58,902 bases of DNA, taken from NCBI GenBank assembly GCA_964451705.1, contig CAYVIV010000003.1, positions 1-58,902 on the forward strand. The letters are read 5' to 3'. Shown here piece after piece: positions 33,925 to 41,872 of the stretch. Within the stretch, counting starts at the first letter, position 1. The number at the start of each line of letters is the position of its first letter. The translations under genes were made by a program, and so were the position numbers. The notes beneath the pieces were generated by a model. It had not been told where the DNA came from. It was given only the letters and a program-made list of their open reading frames with translations, and ran no database searches. The DNA is from CAYYFV01 sp964451705 (GTDB lineage: Bacteria; Patescibacteriota; Gracilibacteria; UBA1369; GCA-2718715).

Positions 33925-34009
33925 GCCGTGGTGGCGGAATTGGTAGACGCGCTGGTCTTAGGAACCAGTAGGGAAACCTGTAAGAGTTCGAGTCTCTTCC
34001 ACGGCACCA
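33925..34009 (+). tRNA. tRNA-Leu (anticodon TAG)
   Basis: An 85-base class II tRNA. Acceptor GCCGTGG pairs with CCACGGC, the anticodon loop is CTTAGGA (anticodon TAG), there is a long variable arm (TAGGGAAACCTG region), the T-arm has GAGTTCGAGTCTC, and CCA is encoded. A run of T residues follows directly and should end transcription. Confidence 0.95.
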
Positions 34010-34028
34010 TTTTTTTCTCAAAATAGAA

Positions 34029-34056
34029 TTGACTTATGTCAAAAGTACTATATAAT
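34029..34056 (+). promoter_or_regulatory. Promoter for the sigma-4/HARE gene
   Basis: TTGACT (34029-34034), 16 bases, TATAAT (34051-34056). Unlike most genes here, AAAGG at 34073-34077 provides a Shine-Dalgarno-like site 4 bases before the ATG at 34082. Confidence 0.7.
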
Positions 34057-34081
34057 ACTTATCAATAACATAAAGGTAAAT

Positions 34082-35113
34082 ATGAATAGTTTTACAACCA
34101 TAAATAACGACTTCCAAGAGATCATCAGGGAAGTAATGTCGATTCTAAGCCAAAAAGAACAAGAGGTTATCAGCAAACGAAACGCCATTACCACACCGGT
34201 TAGAATGACACTTCAAGCAATTGGAGAGGATATGTTTATAACAAGAGAAAGAGTACGTCAAATAGAAAAAAAAGCTATCTCCAAAATAGAAAGAAATCAG
34301 AAAAACCTCAAAATCAAAGAGGTTGTTGCTCTTGTAGAACAAAGCTTAAAAAAATTCCAAAACCTTGCCAAAGAAAAACTATTCATTAAATATCTTGAGC
34401 AAGAAGGCACAAAACAAGAAGCTTTAGGAGTTTACTATATAGCTCTGCAAATCTCACAACAAACAGGTTTGCTGCGTAAAACTCAAACCCTTGCTAAAAC
34501 CTGGTATAATAAAACTCTTTTAAACGAAACAGAAATCAAAGGAGTTGTCAAAGAAGCCGTTTTATTATTAAAGTCCAAAGAATCAGCTATAGAGGAACAA
34601 ACATTAATTGATAGTATTGCAAAAAAACTTTCAATTAGCGCCGAATTGGTTCCAAACATCTTAAATATTACCAACGAGGTAAAAAATTTAGAAGGGGTTT
34701 ACGGGCTAGCAAACTGGAGAAATGTAAACCCAAAGAGTATCAAAGATAAAGCTGTCATTATCCTGAAAAGAGCACACCGACCATTGCATTTCAGAACAAT
34801 CAATAAGTTAATTCATGACTCGCAGTTTGATCACAAACAAGTAACTGTCGAGGCAGTCCACAACGAATTAATAAGATACGAAGATTTTGTCTTAGTAGGA
34901 AGGGGATTATATGCCCTATCTGAATGGGGATACACAAAAGGCACTGTTAAAGATGTTATCTACCAGATTCTTAAAGAGCATGGACCATTAAAAAAGAAGG
35001 AAATAGTTGAACATGTACTGAAAAAAAGGCAAGTCAAAATAGGAACTATTTCTCTGAACCTACAGAAAAATACTGAGTTTAAACGAGTTGGAAGAGCTAT
35101 TTACTCAATTTAA
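34082..35113 (+). CDS. Sigma-70 region 4-like HTH protein with HARE-HTH domains
   Basis: A 343-residue probable DNA-binding regulator. Residues about 20-72 match the -35-recognising helix-turn-helix of sigma-70 factors (ILSQKEQEVISKR, then ITRERVRQIEKKAISKI). No region 2 or 3 is present, so it cannot be a full sigma factor. A helical middle (75-220) follows. Residues about 225-285 look like a HARE-HTH domain (AVIILKRAHRPLHFRTINKLI, DFVLVGRGLYALSEWG), as in the delta subunit of RNA polymerase, and 285-343 like a second (VIYQILKEHGPLKKKEIVEHV, VGRAIYSI). It probably modulates RNA polymerase. It precedes the PKD-7TM/ligase genes on the same strand but is separated from them by an opposite-strand gene. 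Confidence 0.75.
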   Translation: MNSFTTINNDFQEIIREVMSILSQKEQEVISKRNAITTPVRMTLQAIGEDMFITRERVRQIEKKAISKIERNQKNLKIKEVVALVEQSLKKFQNLAKEKLFIKYLEQEGTKQEALGVYYIALQISQQTGLLRKTQTLAKTWYNKTLLNETEIKGVVKEAVLLLKSKESAIEEQTLIDSIAKKLSISAELVPNILNITNEVKNLEGVYGLANWRNVNPKSIKDKAVIILKRAHRPLHFRTINKLIHDSQFDHKQVTVEAVHNELIRYEDFVLVGRGLYALSEWGYTKGTVKDVIYQILKEHGPLKKKEIVEHVLKKRQVKIGTISLNLQKNTEFKRVGRAIYSI

Positions 35114-35507
35114 TATCTTTCCAGATTGCGAATATCTCCTCATCTGATAAATGTTTCAGATTCGAGATAGTAAAATTCAGATTACAGATCTTCAAATATA
35201 AAGTGGACAGTTGCACAGCTGTTCCTTTTCTGAAATTTGCACGATTGGCAATATCGGTTTTATGCGCTTTTATAGCAGCAACCATTGTCCTTCTAGATGG
35301 GCGTTGAATACTCTTAGGTATATTTTGTTTATTTACAACCTTCTCCTTAGTGACTACCTCAACTTGTTCGGTAATACCTGTATCTTTTGAACTAGGAATC
35401 AACTCCTCTATTGACTCTAGAACCTCCGGCTTCTTCTCAGGGATTCCAGGGGTGCTTAATTCACTGGATTGGTTGATAATTTCATCATCTTTGGGTAGTA
35501 TTTCCAT
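35097..35507 (-). CDS. Small hypothetical protein, acidic N-terminal half
   Basis: Not recognised. From the ATG at 35507 it has 136 residues. An upstream Met at 35555 gives 152, but that start would lie inside the divergent gene at 35525, so I prefer 35507. The first 70 residues are acidic and low in complexity (Glu, Ile, Pro, Ser); residues 75-136 are basic and helical (RPSRRTMVAAIKAHKTDIANR; HLSDEEIFAIWKDI). No membrane segment is seen. It lies between the sigma-4/HARE gene, which it overlaps tail to tail by 17 bases, and the PKD-7TM gene, from which it diverges across 17 bases. Confidence 0.55.
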   Translation of the reverse strand: MEILPKDDEIINQSSELSTPGIPEKKPEVLESIEELIPSSKDTGITEQVEVVTKEKVVNKQNIPKSIQRPSRRTMVAAIKAHKTDIANRANFRKGTAVQLSTLYLKICNLNFTISNLKHLSDEEIFAIWKDIKLSK

Positions 35508-35524
35508 AATTAAAATTTTAAATA

Positions 35525-37030
35525 ATGAAACTAATAAAAATTTTATTGTCGACACTATTATGGACTAGTTTTGCATTCGCAGCAACTATAGAACCAAACT
35601 CGATAATTAACCTTATAAACTCAGAGGATTTCACTAGAATAGATGAACCTGTAGTCTTTGAGGCAGAAAGCTTTAGTGATATAGAAGACTTAAACAAAGG
35701 TCAGATTAAATATGTCTGGGATTTTGGTAACCAAAACTATGATGAAGGTCAAAAAGTTGTACATAGATATCAAAAGCCCGGAAATTATAAGGTCAGCCTT
35801 AGCACAACATACAAAGATGATACATTTAATGCAGTCAAGGATATATTTGTTTCTAAAACCAATATATTAGTAATTACAGATAACCAACAGGAGTCTGAGA
35901 ATATTCAACAGTTTAAGAAAACTGCAGAAAGTTTTGATATCTATGTAAACGCAGTCAGCGCGTATAACAATGCCTCAAACTTTGTAAGTTCAGAAATCCT
36001 CTCACAAAAGATTACTAATAGCAGTAACCTGCAACAATATGAATATATAATCGACTGGACTGCTCAAAGTATAGGCAAAAATACCATCCAAAAAGTTCAG
36101 CAAAAAAACACAAATAGTTTTAAAAACATAACATTTATAAATCTTTCAAAAGCCAAACAAATCACAATTAGCAGCAGACAAAAGAAACAATTGTCGATTT
36201 CAGACATTATAACAATCAAAAAATCTGCATTATATACCCTACTTGAAAGTCAATCTAAACAAGATTTTCTTAATAAACTCGAGACACAACAACATGAATA
36301 TCAAATTCACGGAGTGACTCACAAAATCTCAGAAAAATTGCCATTTACACAAATATTCAACTTTATGCGAGAAAATGGAGTTACCGAGCAAAGCCTATAT
36401 TTAATCATAATAATACCATTACTTGCTTTATCTATCACATTCGCCAAGCAGGTTGTTGGTATAGAAGCCATAGGGTTTTATACACCTCTGATTACAAGCC
36501 TGTCACTTTTATATATAGGAATTAAAGTCGGTACTGTGATCTTTATAGGTTTGTATATTTTCTCCTATTTCGTCCAAAAATATCAAAGTCGCAATAAATT
36601 TCACTATCTGGCCAAAAATGCTCTTTTAGTTTCCTGTTTTTCATTAATTACATTGGTTGTGCTTACTATCCTCACTTATTTCCAAGGTTCTCAAGCAGCC
36701 CTAATCAACATTGCAATTTTTCCTATGGTTGTCTTAATTACTATCGTAGAAAGCTTTGCTAAGCAAATATACATGAAAGGTTACAAGTTAGGATCTAAAA
36801 AGGTTCTGAGCACCTATGTAGTCTGCCTAGCAGCCTATATCTTAGCAGGGGGCACTCTTAACATATTGAGCAAAACTTTCTCCTTTACATTTCTAAAAGA
36901 TCTCATAATGCAAATTCCAGATTTAACTCTTGTTTTGATTGGGTTAATTATATATTTAGGGAACTGGAAAGGACTCAAATTAATTGAATATTACAGAATT
37001 AAGTCATATAACGATAACATAGAGGAGTAA
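35525..37030 (+). CDS. PKD-domain protein with C-terminal seven-helix membrane domain
   Basis: A 501-residue envelope protein. A signal peptide (KLIKILLSTLLWTSFAFA) is followed by a PKD fold at about 40-112 (IKYVWDFGNQNYDEG; YQKPGNYKVSLSTTY), a soluble alpha/beta segment at 115-275, and seven hydrophobic helices from about 290 to 490. The membrane part (KQVVGIEAIGFYTPLITSLSLLYIG; then FPMVVLITIVESFAKQI) matches the 7TM domain that in other bacteria is fused to an inactive transglutaminase and encoded next to RimK-like ATP-grasp ligases. Here PKD takes the place of the transglutaminase. Its stop overlaps the start of the ligase fusion by one base, so the two proteins are made together. Confidence 0.75.
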   Translation: MKLIKILLSTLLWTSFAFAATIEPNSIINLINSEDFTRIDEPVVFEAESFSDIEDLNKGQIKYVWDFGNQNYDEGQKVVHRYQKPGNYKVSLSTTYKDDTFNAVKDIFVSKTNILVITDNQQESENIQQFKKTAESFDIYVNAVSAYNNASNFVSSEILSQKITNSSNLQQYEYIIDWTAQSIGKNTIQKVQQKNTNSFKNITFINLSKAKQITISSRQKKQLSISDIITIKKSALYTLLESQSKQDFLNKLETQQHEYQIHGVTHKISEKLPFTQIFNFMRENGVTEQSLYLIIIIPLLALSITFAKQVVGIEAIGFYTPLITSLSLLYIGIKVGTVIFIGLYIFSYFVQKYQSRNKFHYLAKNALLVSCFSLITLVVLTILTYFQGSQAALINIAIFPMVVLITIVESFAKQIYMKGYKLGSKKVLSTYVVCLAAYILAGGTLNILSKTFSFTFLKDLIMQIPDLTLVLIGLIIYLGNWKGLKLIEYYRIKSYNDNIEE

Positions 37031-39336
37031 TGCAGCCAAAAGACTACCTAGGTATGAATCTTAGGAATTTAAAATATATCGACACTGATAACAAAAAGGC
37101 TATAGACTTTACTAATAGCAAACTTAAAACAAAGTTTTTTTTATCTGCAAGACAAATAAGAGTGCCAAGACTCCATAGGATAATCAAATCGCACAAAGAC
37201 CTGCAACGACTAGACTTCGCAAGTTTGCCTGGAAACACAGTTTTAAAGCCAAACAAGGGTTCACAAGGACGGGGGATTATTCCATTTAAAAAAAGACAAG
37301 GGACAATCTTTACCACAGTTAGCAATCGTGTTTATGATGATCAGTTTATAAGTAAACATATTTTAGATATTCTAGATGGCAAGTATTCCATGGGTTTCTT
37401 ACCTGATCTTGCATTCTTTGAGGAAAAAATTGAATCCCATAAAGACCTAAAAGACCTAGCGCCAATTGGGCTACCGGATATCAGAATAATCATTTATAAA
37501 GGCTTTCCTGTCTTAAGTATGCTGCGCCTGCCAACGGAAGAATCTAAAGGCAAGGCCAATCTAAATTCAGGCGCAATAGCAATGGGGCTTGATTTAATAA
37601 GTGGTAAAGTTATTAGTAGCTACCAAAATGGTAAACTCATAAAATCCAAATATATCAATTCATTCCAAGTACCGTATTATAAAGAGTCTCTAGAAATGGG
37701 GGTTAAAATAGCAGACATTACAAAGCTGAATTTTTTTGGCTGCGACATTGCAGTCTCAAAAAACGGTCCGGTCTTAATTGAACTCAATTCGAGGCCCGGT
37801 CTCAAGATTCAATTTGTCAATAATATTGGGCTTAAGAAAAGGTTAGAAAAAATTGATGATTTAAAATACAAAGGACAAAAACAGGCCATTAGTCTTGCAC
37901 ATCACCTATTTAGTAGTAGCAGTCTTGAAAAAAACACTCAAAATCCTAAAACAATCAATATAAATAACAAAGCAACAATTCTTTACAAAAACAAAAAAAT
38001 ACAAGCTCAAATATTAATTCGAACAGACAAAAATTCCACTTACCTATCAAAAGATATACAAGCAGAATTAAACATTAAGAAAGACTCAAAAATAAAAGTC
38101 AAAACAAATCAATTTTCAGAAATAATCAAACTTAAAACCCTAGACGATATCCCGCCACAAAGTATTGTATTGGGTAAAAAGATATTATCTGAATATAATG
38201 TCAGCTTTAACAATCCTAGTAAAAAAATTCAACTTCCAAAGGCGATTGCTAACAAACAAAATATATTTTACAAGCCACAAATTAACTATGGACAGGTGGA
38301 TTACCAAATCTATCAAATTTGTCAAAGTTTAAAGTTAGTCGAAAAACTCAAGCCCATAAACCTAAAACAGGAACTAAAAAAATTCGCAAAGGATCCGAGT
38401 TACAATCCTCAATTTAGGTATGATTCCTTCGACGAGTTTGTATATAACAAACAAAATGCCTTACTCAATATAAAATGTGATGACTCTGCTCTAGGACAAA
38501 TATATGAGGAGAAAAAAACTGAATTGTTCAATCTATTAAACATTATCCAGAATATTGGCAGTCCAGAAATATTGCACTATTTTTCAAAATATATTCCCGC
38601 TCCAAGCTATCATGAGTATAAATATGCAAAAAAACTAAGAGCATTAAGAACACCTATCAAATCCAAAAATTTAAACACAAAGGAAATCAAAAAAATAATT
38701 CAAAAGACACTTGATGAATACAAGCTAAATGATTGGAAAATTCAAGAGAAAAAAACAATGCTAGGAAAATTCAGTGTGAATAAGCAAGACAAAATCTTTA
38801 TTAAACAGGGTACTTCTGTAAGCGAGTTTAGACTCAAACAAATAATAGCGCACGAAATTATGACACACGTTTTCACCACAGAAAACGGCAAAAAACAACC
38901 ATACTTGCTATTTCAAGATGGCATGGCAAATTATATTCAAACACAAGAAGGTCTGGCAATTTATAATGAATATGCATTAGTAGGACAACAAGATAGATAT
39001 TTTTCCGCAGGCAATATGATTAGTTCATATATCAGCTTAGAAAAAAGTTTTAGCAGCGCGGTAGCTGAACTTATTAAAATTGGTTTTACAAAAACATCAG
39101 CTATAAAACATGTTCTTAAAACAAAAAGAGGTCTCAGCGACACCTCTAAACCAGGTGGCATTACTAAACAATGCATATATACTAGAGGTGCTTTAAAAGT
39201 AGAAAAATTTATTAAAAATGGAGGTGATATTAAAGATTTATATGTTGGAAAAATAGATATTGATAAACTAGAAGTACTTAAAAAACTTAAATGCCTCAAC
39301 AAAGCCAAACATATGCCAAAACAGTATTTATCTTAA
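37030..39336 (+). CDS. Fusion: RimK-like ATP-grasp ligase, degenerate retropepsin-like segment and DUF1704 metallopeptidase
   Basis: A 768-residue three-part protein. Residues 1-290 are an ATP-grasp ligase of the alpha-L-glutamate-ligase-related type: VLKPNKGSQGRGI, DIRIIIYKGFPVLSMLRLP, ANLNSGAIAMGLDL and VLIELNSRPGL. Residues about 312-405 resemble the retropepsin-like domain linked to RimK genes, but the usual Asp-Thr-Gly reads Asp-Lys-Asn at D333. Residues about 420-768 are DUF1704, with zinc motif HEIMTH at 608-613 and the QEGLA signature at 639-643 giving the third ligand E640; animal relatives remove C-terminal tyrosine from tubulin. Known in part: these domains co-occur as separate genes elsewhere. 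Inferred: the protein adds and removes amino acids on an envelope target with the PKD-7TM partner. There is no signal peptide. Its end overlaps queA by 9 bases. Confidence 0.78.
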   Translation: MQPKDYLGMNLRNLKYIDTDNKKAIDFTNSKLKTKFFLSARQIRVPRLHRIIKSHKDLQRLDFASLPGNTVLKPNKGSQGRGIIPFKKRQGTIFTTVSNRVYDDQFISKHILDILDGKYSMGFLPDLAFFEEKIESHKDLKDLAPIGLPDIRIIIYKGFPVLSMLRLPTEESKGKANLNSGAIAMGLDLISGKVISSYQNGKLIKSKYINSFQVPYYKESLEMGVKIADITKLNFFGCDIAVSKNGPVLIELNSRPGLKIQFVNNIGLKKRLEKIDDLKYKGQKQAISLAHHLFSSSSLEKNTQNPKTININNKATILYKNKKIQAQILIRTDKNSTYLSKDIQAELNIKKDSKIKVKTNQFSEIIKLKTLDDIPPQSIVLGKKILSEYNVSFNNPSKKIQLPKAIANKQNIFYKPQINYGQVDYQIYQICQSLKLVEKLKPINLKQELKKFAKDPSYNPQFRYDSFDEFVYNKQNALLNIKCDDSALGQIYEEKKTELFNLLNIIQNIGSPEILHYFSKYIPAPSYHEYKYAKKLRALRTPIKSKNLNTKEIKKIIQKTLDEYKLNDWKIQEKKTMLGKFSVNKQDKIFIKQGTSVSEFRLKQIIAHEIMTHVFTTENGKKQPYLLFQDGMANYIQTQEGLAIYNEYALVGQQDRYFSAGNMISSYISLEKSFSSAVAELIKIGFTKTSAIKHVLKTKRGLSDTSKPGGITKQCIYTRGALKVEKFIKNGGDIKDLYVGKIDIDKLEVLKKLKCLNKAKHMPKQYLS

Positions 39337-40344
39337 AAACAGGCAGGCATCACCAAACGAGTAAAATAAATATTGCTTGAAAATAGCATGCTCATAAATC
39401 GCTAAAGCTTGTTTTGTCCCAACAAAAGCAGATATCAACATAAATAGGGAGCTTTTAGGTAAGTGAAAATTGGTCAGTAGGCCATCGACCACAAAGTCAT
39501 TAAAGGGAGGTTGTATGAAAATATCAGTCTCTGAGTTTCTAGCAATAAACTCTTCGGTAGCGAAATCATAACAGGACTGCAAAGTTCTTAAAGTAGTAGT
39601 CCCAACTGCTATAATTTTTTTAGACCTCTTCTTGTAATCATTTAATCTACTAGCAACCTGTGTTGTGAGTTCAAATGATTCAGAGTGTAATCTACCCGAA
39701 TCTAATTGCTGCCTTGTTAATGCCCCAAAAGTTCCTAGTCCAACATTTAGATTTAGGTATTCCAAGGCTACACCTTTAGTTTTTAAGTCAGCTAGTAGAG
39801 CTTCATCAAAATGTAATCCTGCTGTAGGCGCCGCTACACTACTACCATTGCAAGCGTATACAGTCTGGTAGTCACTTGCATATAACTCAGGGTTCTTAGT
39901 GTTGATATAAGGAGGTAAGGGTATTTGCCCTTTTGATTCTAATATTAAAGCTAAATCCGTATCTGCTTCCAGTTGGATTACAAAGTACTTATCGAGCAGA
40001 GATATTATCGAAAATTTAAAGTCAGGAGTCTCAATCCATTTGTCTTTCTTATACACAGAAGGTTTTTTCAAAAAAACTTTATATTGATTTTGACCTAGAT
40101 CCTCTAGAAAGAAGATCTCACAAAGCTTTTTCTGATAATGAAACAAATACCTAGCATTCACTACTCTAGTTTGATTAAATACCAAGACATAAGAGTCATC
40201 TAGTATCGATAAAATATCTCTAAAAATCAAATCTGCAATCTCATGATTGTTATAAAACAACAACTTACAATCCGTTCTATTCTTGTAAGGTTTTTGAGCA
40301 ATCAGTTTAGCAGGCAAATCAAAATCAAATTTTGATAAATCCAT
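39328..40344 (-). CDS. queA: S-adenosylmethionine:tRNA ribosyltransferase-isomerase QueA
   Basis: Transfers the ribosyl part of SAM to 7-aminomethyl-7-deazaguanine in tRNA to form epoxyqueuosine. The 338-residue length and motifs are typical: DFDLPAKLIAQKP at the start, VFNQTRVVNARYLF, VAAPTAGLHFDEALL, LNVGLGTFGAL and VDGLLTNFHLPKSSL. No other queuosine genes (tgt, queC-F, queG) are in the window. It is the last gene of the transporter-like/STAS/phosphatase set, overlapping the phosphatase gene by one base. Confidence 0.95.
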   Translation of the reverse strand: MDLSKFDFDLPAKLIAQKPYKNRTDCKLLFYNNHEIADLIFRDILSILDDSYVLVFNQTRVVNARYLFHYQKKLCEIFFLEDLGQNQYKVFLKKPSVYKKDKWIETPDFKFSIISLLDKYFVIQLEADTDLALILESKGQIPLPPYINTKNPELYASDYQTVYACNGSSVAAPTAGLHFDEALLADLKTKGVALEYLNLNVGLGTFGALTRQQLDSGRLHSESFELTTQVASRLNDYKKRSKKIIAVGTTTLRTLQSCYDFATEEFIARNSETDIFIQPPFNDFVVDGLLTNFHLPKSSLFMLISAFVGTKQALAIYEHAIFKQYLFYSFGDACLFLR

Positions 40345-41477
40345 TATTTACCCCAGTTAGTAACGAGCATAGTTTGCTCTCTATCTGAATTAAAATCAAG
40401 GTCAGTTAAACGCATGCAGATAAGTGTCATATCATCATTTTGGACAGTATCTCCAACGAAGGTCACAACATCTTTAGAAATTGCTTCAAAGACCTTTAAA
40501 CTATCTCCTAAATGACCATATTTAGAAACACATGCAGTAAGTTGTTCTAAGCCAAAAAGCTCTTGTGATTCATTAATAGCCTCTGTAATACCATCTGAAT
40601 ATAAAACAACAATATCATTTGTTTTTAATTTAATTTCCTTTTCAGATACTATTTCTGTAATATCATCTGCCATAGCAAGAGCAATTCCACCAGTAGTGAT
40701 GACCTCTGTAACTCCTTCGTCTGCTCTATAGACTAAAATATGCTCGTGACCACAGCCAGTATAAAATATACGTTTAGATTTAGGTTCAAATCTAAAAAAA
40801 ACAGAAGTCATGAACATAGATGAGTTAACTCGTGGTTTTAACAGCTTATTTATAGACACTGCTAAATCGTGAGTAGTTTTGGCTTTTGGAAGCAAAACCT
40901 CGTAAAGTGTATTTGTAATCATCATCACCAAGCCTGCTGGAGCTCCATGACCCGTAACATCGCCTACGTACACAAAAAATTGATCGTTATGTGCAGTTAC
41001 TGCAAAGCTATCACCTCCAATTTCTTCGGCACTACGTGTTTTAGCCACTGTGTCCAAACCAGGAATTTTGGGAATGCTCTTAGGCAAGACACTCTGCTGT
41101 ATAGAAGAAGCTATCGATAGCTCTTCCGACATTCGAGACCCCTCCTTTAACATATAAGAAATCTTTTCTATATTTTTGGTAATATCATTAAAGAAAAATG
41201 CAATTAAGCCAAATTCATCCTTGGAAAAAATATTCAATCTTTCATAAGGTTTTGAGGCAATTAAAGCAGCAATTTCCTTAGTCACCCTGTCTAAAGGTTT
41301 AATAAACAGTCTAAATAAAGTTATATAGGTTAAAACAATTGCTAAAAACAAAAGGCCCAGCACTACATATTCACTTGCTTCTATCCAAAGCAAAGATAGG
41401 ATGAAAGGCAAAAAATATAATACAGAAAGTAAAATTATTTTCTTGAAAATTCGGTATCGACTCGTGCTATATAACAT
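40344..41477 (-). CDS. SpoIIE/RsbU-type PP2C phosphatase, membrane-anchored
   Basis: A 377-residue protein. Two transmembrane helices at about 12-30 and 35-56 are followed by a HAMP-like linker (FIKPLDRVTKEIAALI), a coiled segment with SIASSIQQSVLPKSIPKIPG (the SpoIIE/RsbU entry motif), and a PP2C catalytic domain: EEIGGDSFAV, VYVGDVTGHGAPAGLVM, VVLYSDGITEAINE and QNDDMTLICMRL, holding the metal-binding aspartates. Such enzymes dephosphorylate STAS proteins in partner-switch signalling; the adjacent STAS gene (no gap) is the obvious substrate. No serine kinase (RsbW-like) is nearby. There is no large sensor domain between the helices. Confidence 0.88.
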   Translation of the reverse strand: MLYSTSRYRIFKKIILLSVLYFLPFILSLLWIEASEYVVLGLLFLAIVLTYITLFRLFIKPLDRVTKEIAALIASKPYERLNIFSKDEFGLIAFFFNDITKNIEKISYMLKEGSRMSEELSIASSIQQSVLPKSIPKIPGLDTVAKTRSAEEIGGDSFAVTAHNDQFFVYVGDVTGHGAPAGLVMMITNTLYEVLLPKAKTTHDLAVSINKLLKPRVNSSMFMTSVFFRFEPKSKRIFYTGCGHEHILVYRADEGVTEVITTGGIALAMADDITEIVSEKEIKLKTNDIVVLYSDGITEAINESQELFGLEQLTACVSKYGHLGDSLKVFEAISKDVVTFVGDTVQNDDMTLICMRLTDLDFNSDREQTMLVTNWGK

Positions 41478-41840
41478 TTACTTGATTAAATTAGAAACTA
41501 CATCATCAACTGTAGTGTGGACTGGAATGATCTTAGTAAGGCCAACTGCCTCAAAAACATCGAGAACTTGCGGTTGTACCTGAGCAAAATATAAGTGTTT
41601 ATGTGCTTGCTTTAATGAATAGTAAAGTGACACTAAGAAACCAACACCTTCGGAGTTAGTAAAGTTAAAATATCTTAAATCAAATATTAAATGTTTCTCT
41701 TTTAGTTCTGCAGAATATCTAGTCAATACAGAGCGGACATCTTCTATATTAGTTTTATCGAGTTCTCCTTTAAATTCTAGGGTTACAAAGTCATCAGTCG
41801 CAATTTGTTTATCTATAACATTTAAATCTAGCTTTGCCAT
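41478..41840 (-). CDS. STAS-domain anti-sigma-factor antagonist-like protein
   Basis: A 120-residue single STAS domain like SpoIIAA/RsbV. It contains DFVTLEFKGELDKTNI, HLIFDLRYFNFTNSEGVGFL and VFEAVGLTKIIPVHTTVDDVV. The Ser in TNSEG lies at the position phosphorylated in SpoIIAA. It abuts the phosphatase gene with no gap and lies 32 bases after the transporter-like gene. It could control an anti-sigma factor elsewhere, or the membrane protein itself, since STAS domains also regulate transporters; the sequence does not say which. Confidence 0.88.
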   Translation of the reverse strand: MAKLDLNVIDKQIATDDFVTLEFKGELDKTNIEDVRSVLTRYSAELKEKHLIFDLRYFNFTNSEGVGFLVSLYYSLKQAHKHLYFAQVQPQVLDVFEAVGLTKIIPVHTTVDDVVSNLIK

Positions 41841-41872
41841 ATATTATTTTATATAGGCAAAGTATAACTAAA

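Noticed and set aside
35508..35555. Longer start for the small opposite-strand gene
   Set aside because: It would run through the start codon and signal peptide of the divergent PKD-7TM gene; the start at 35507 avoids this.
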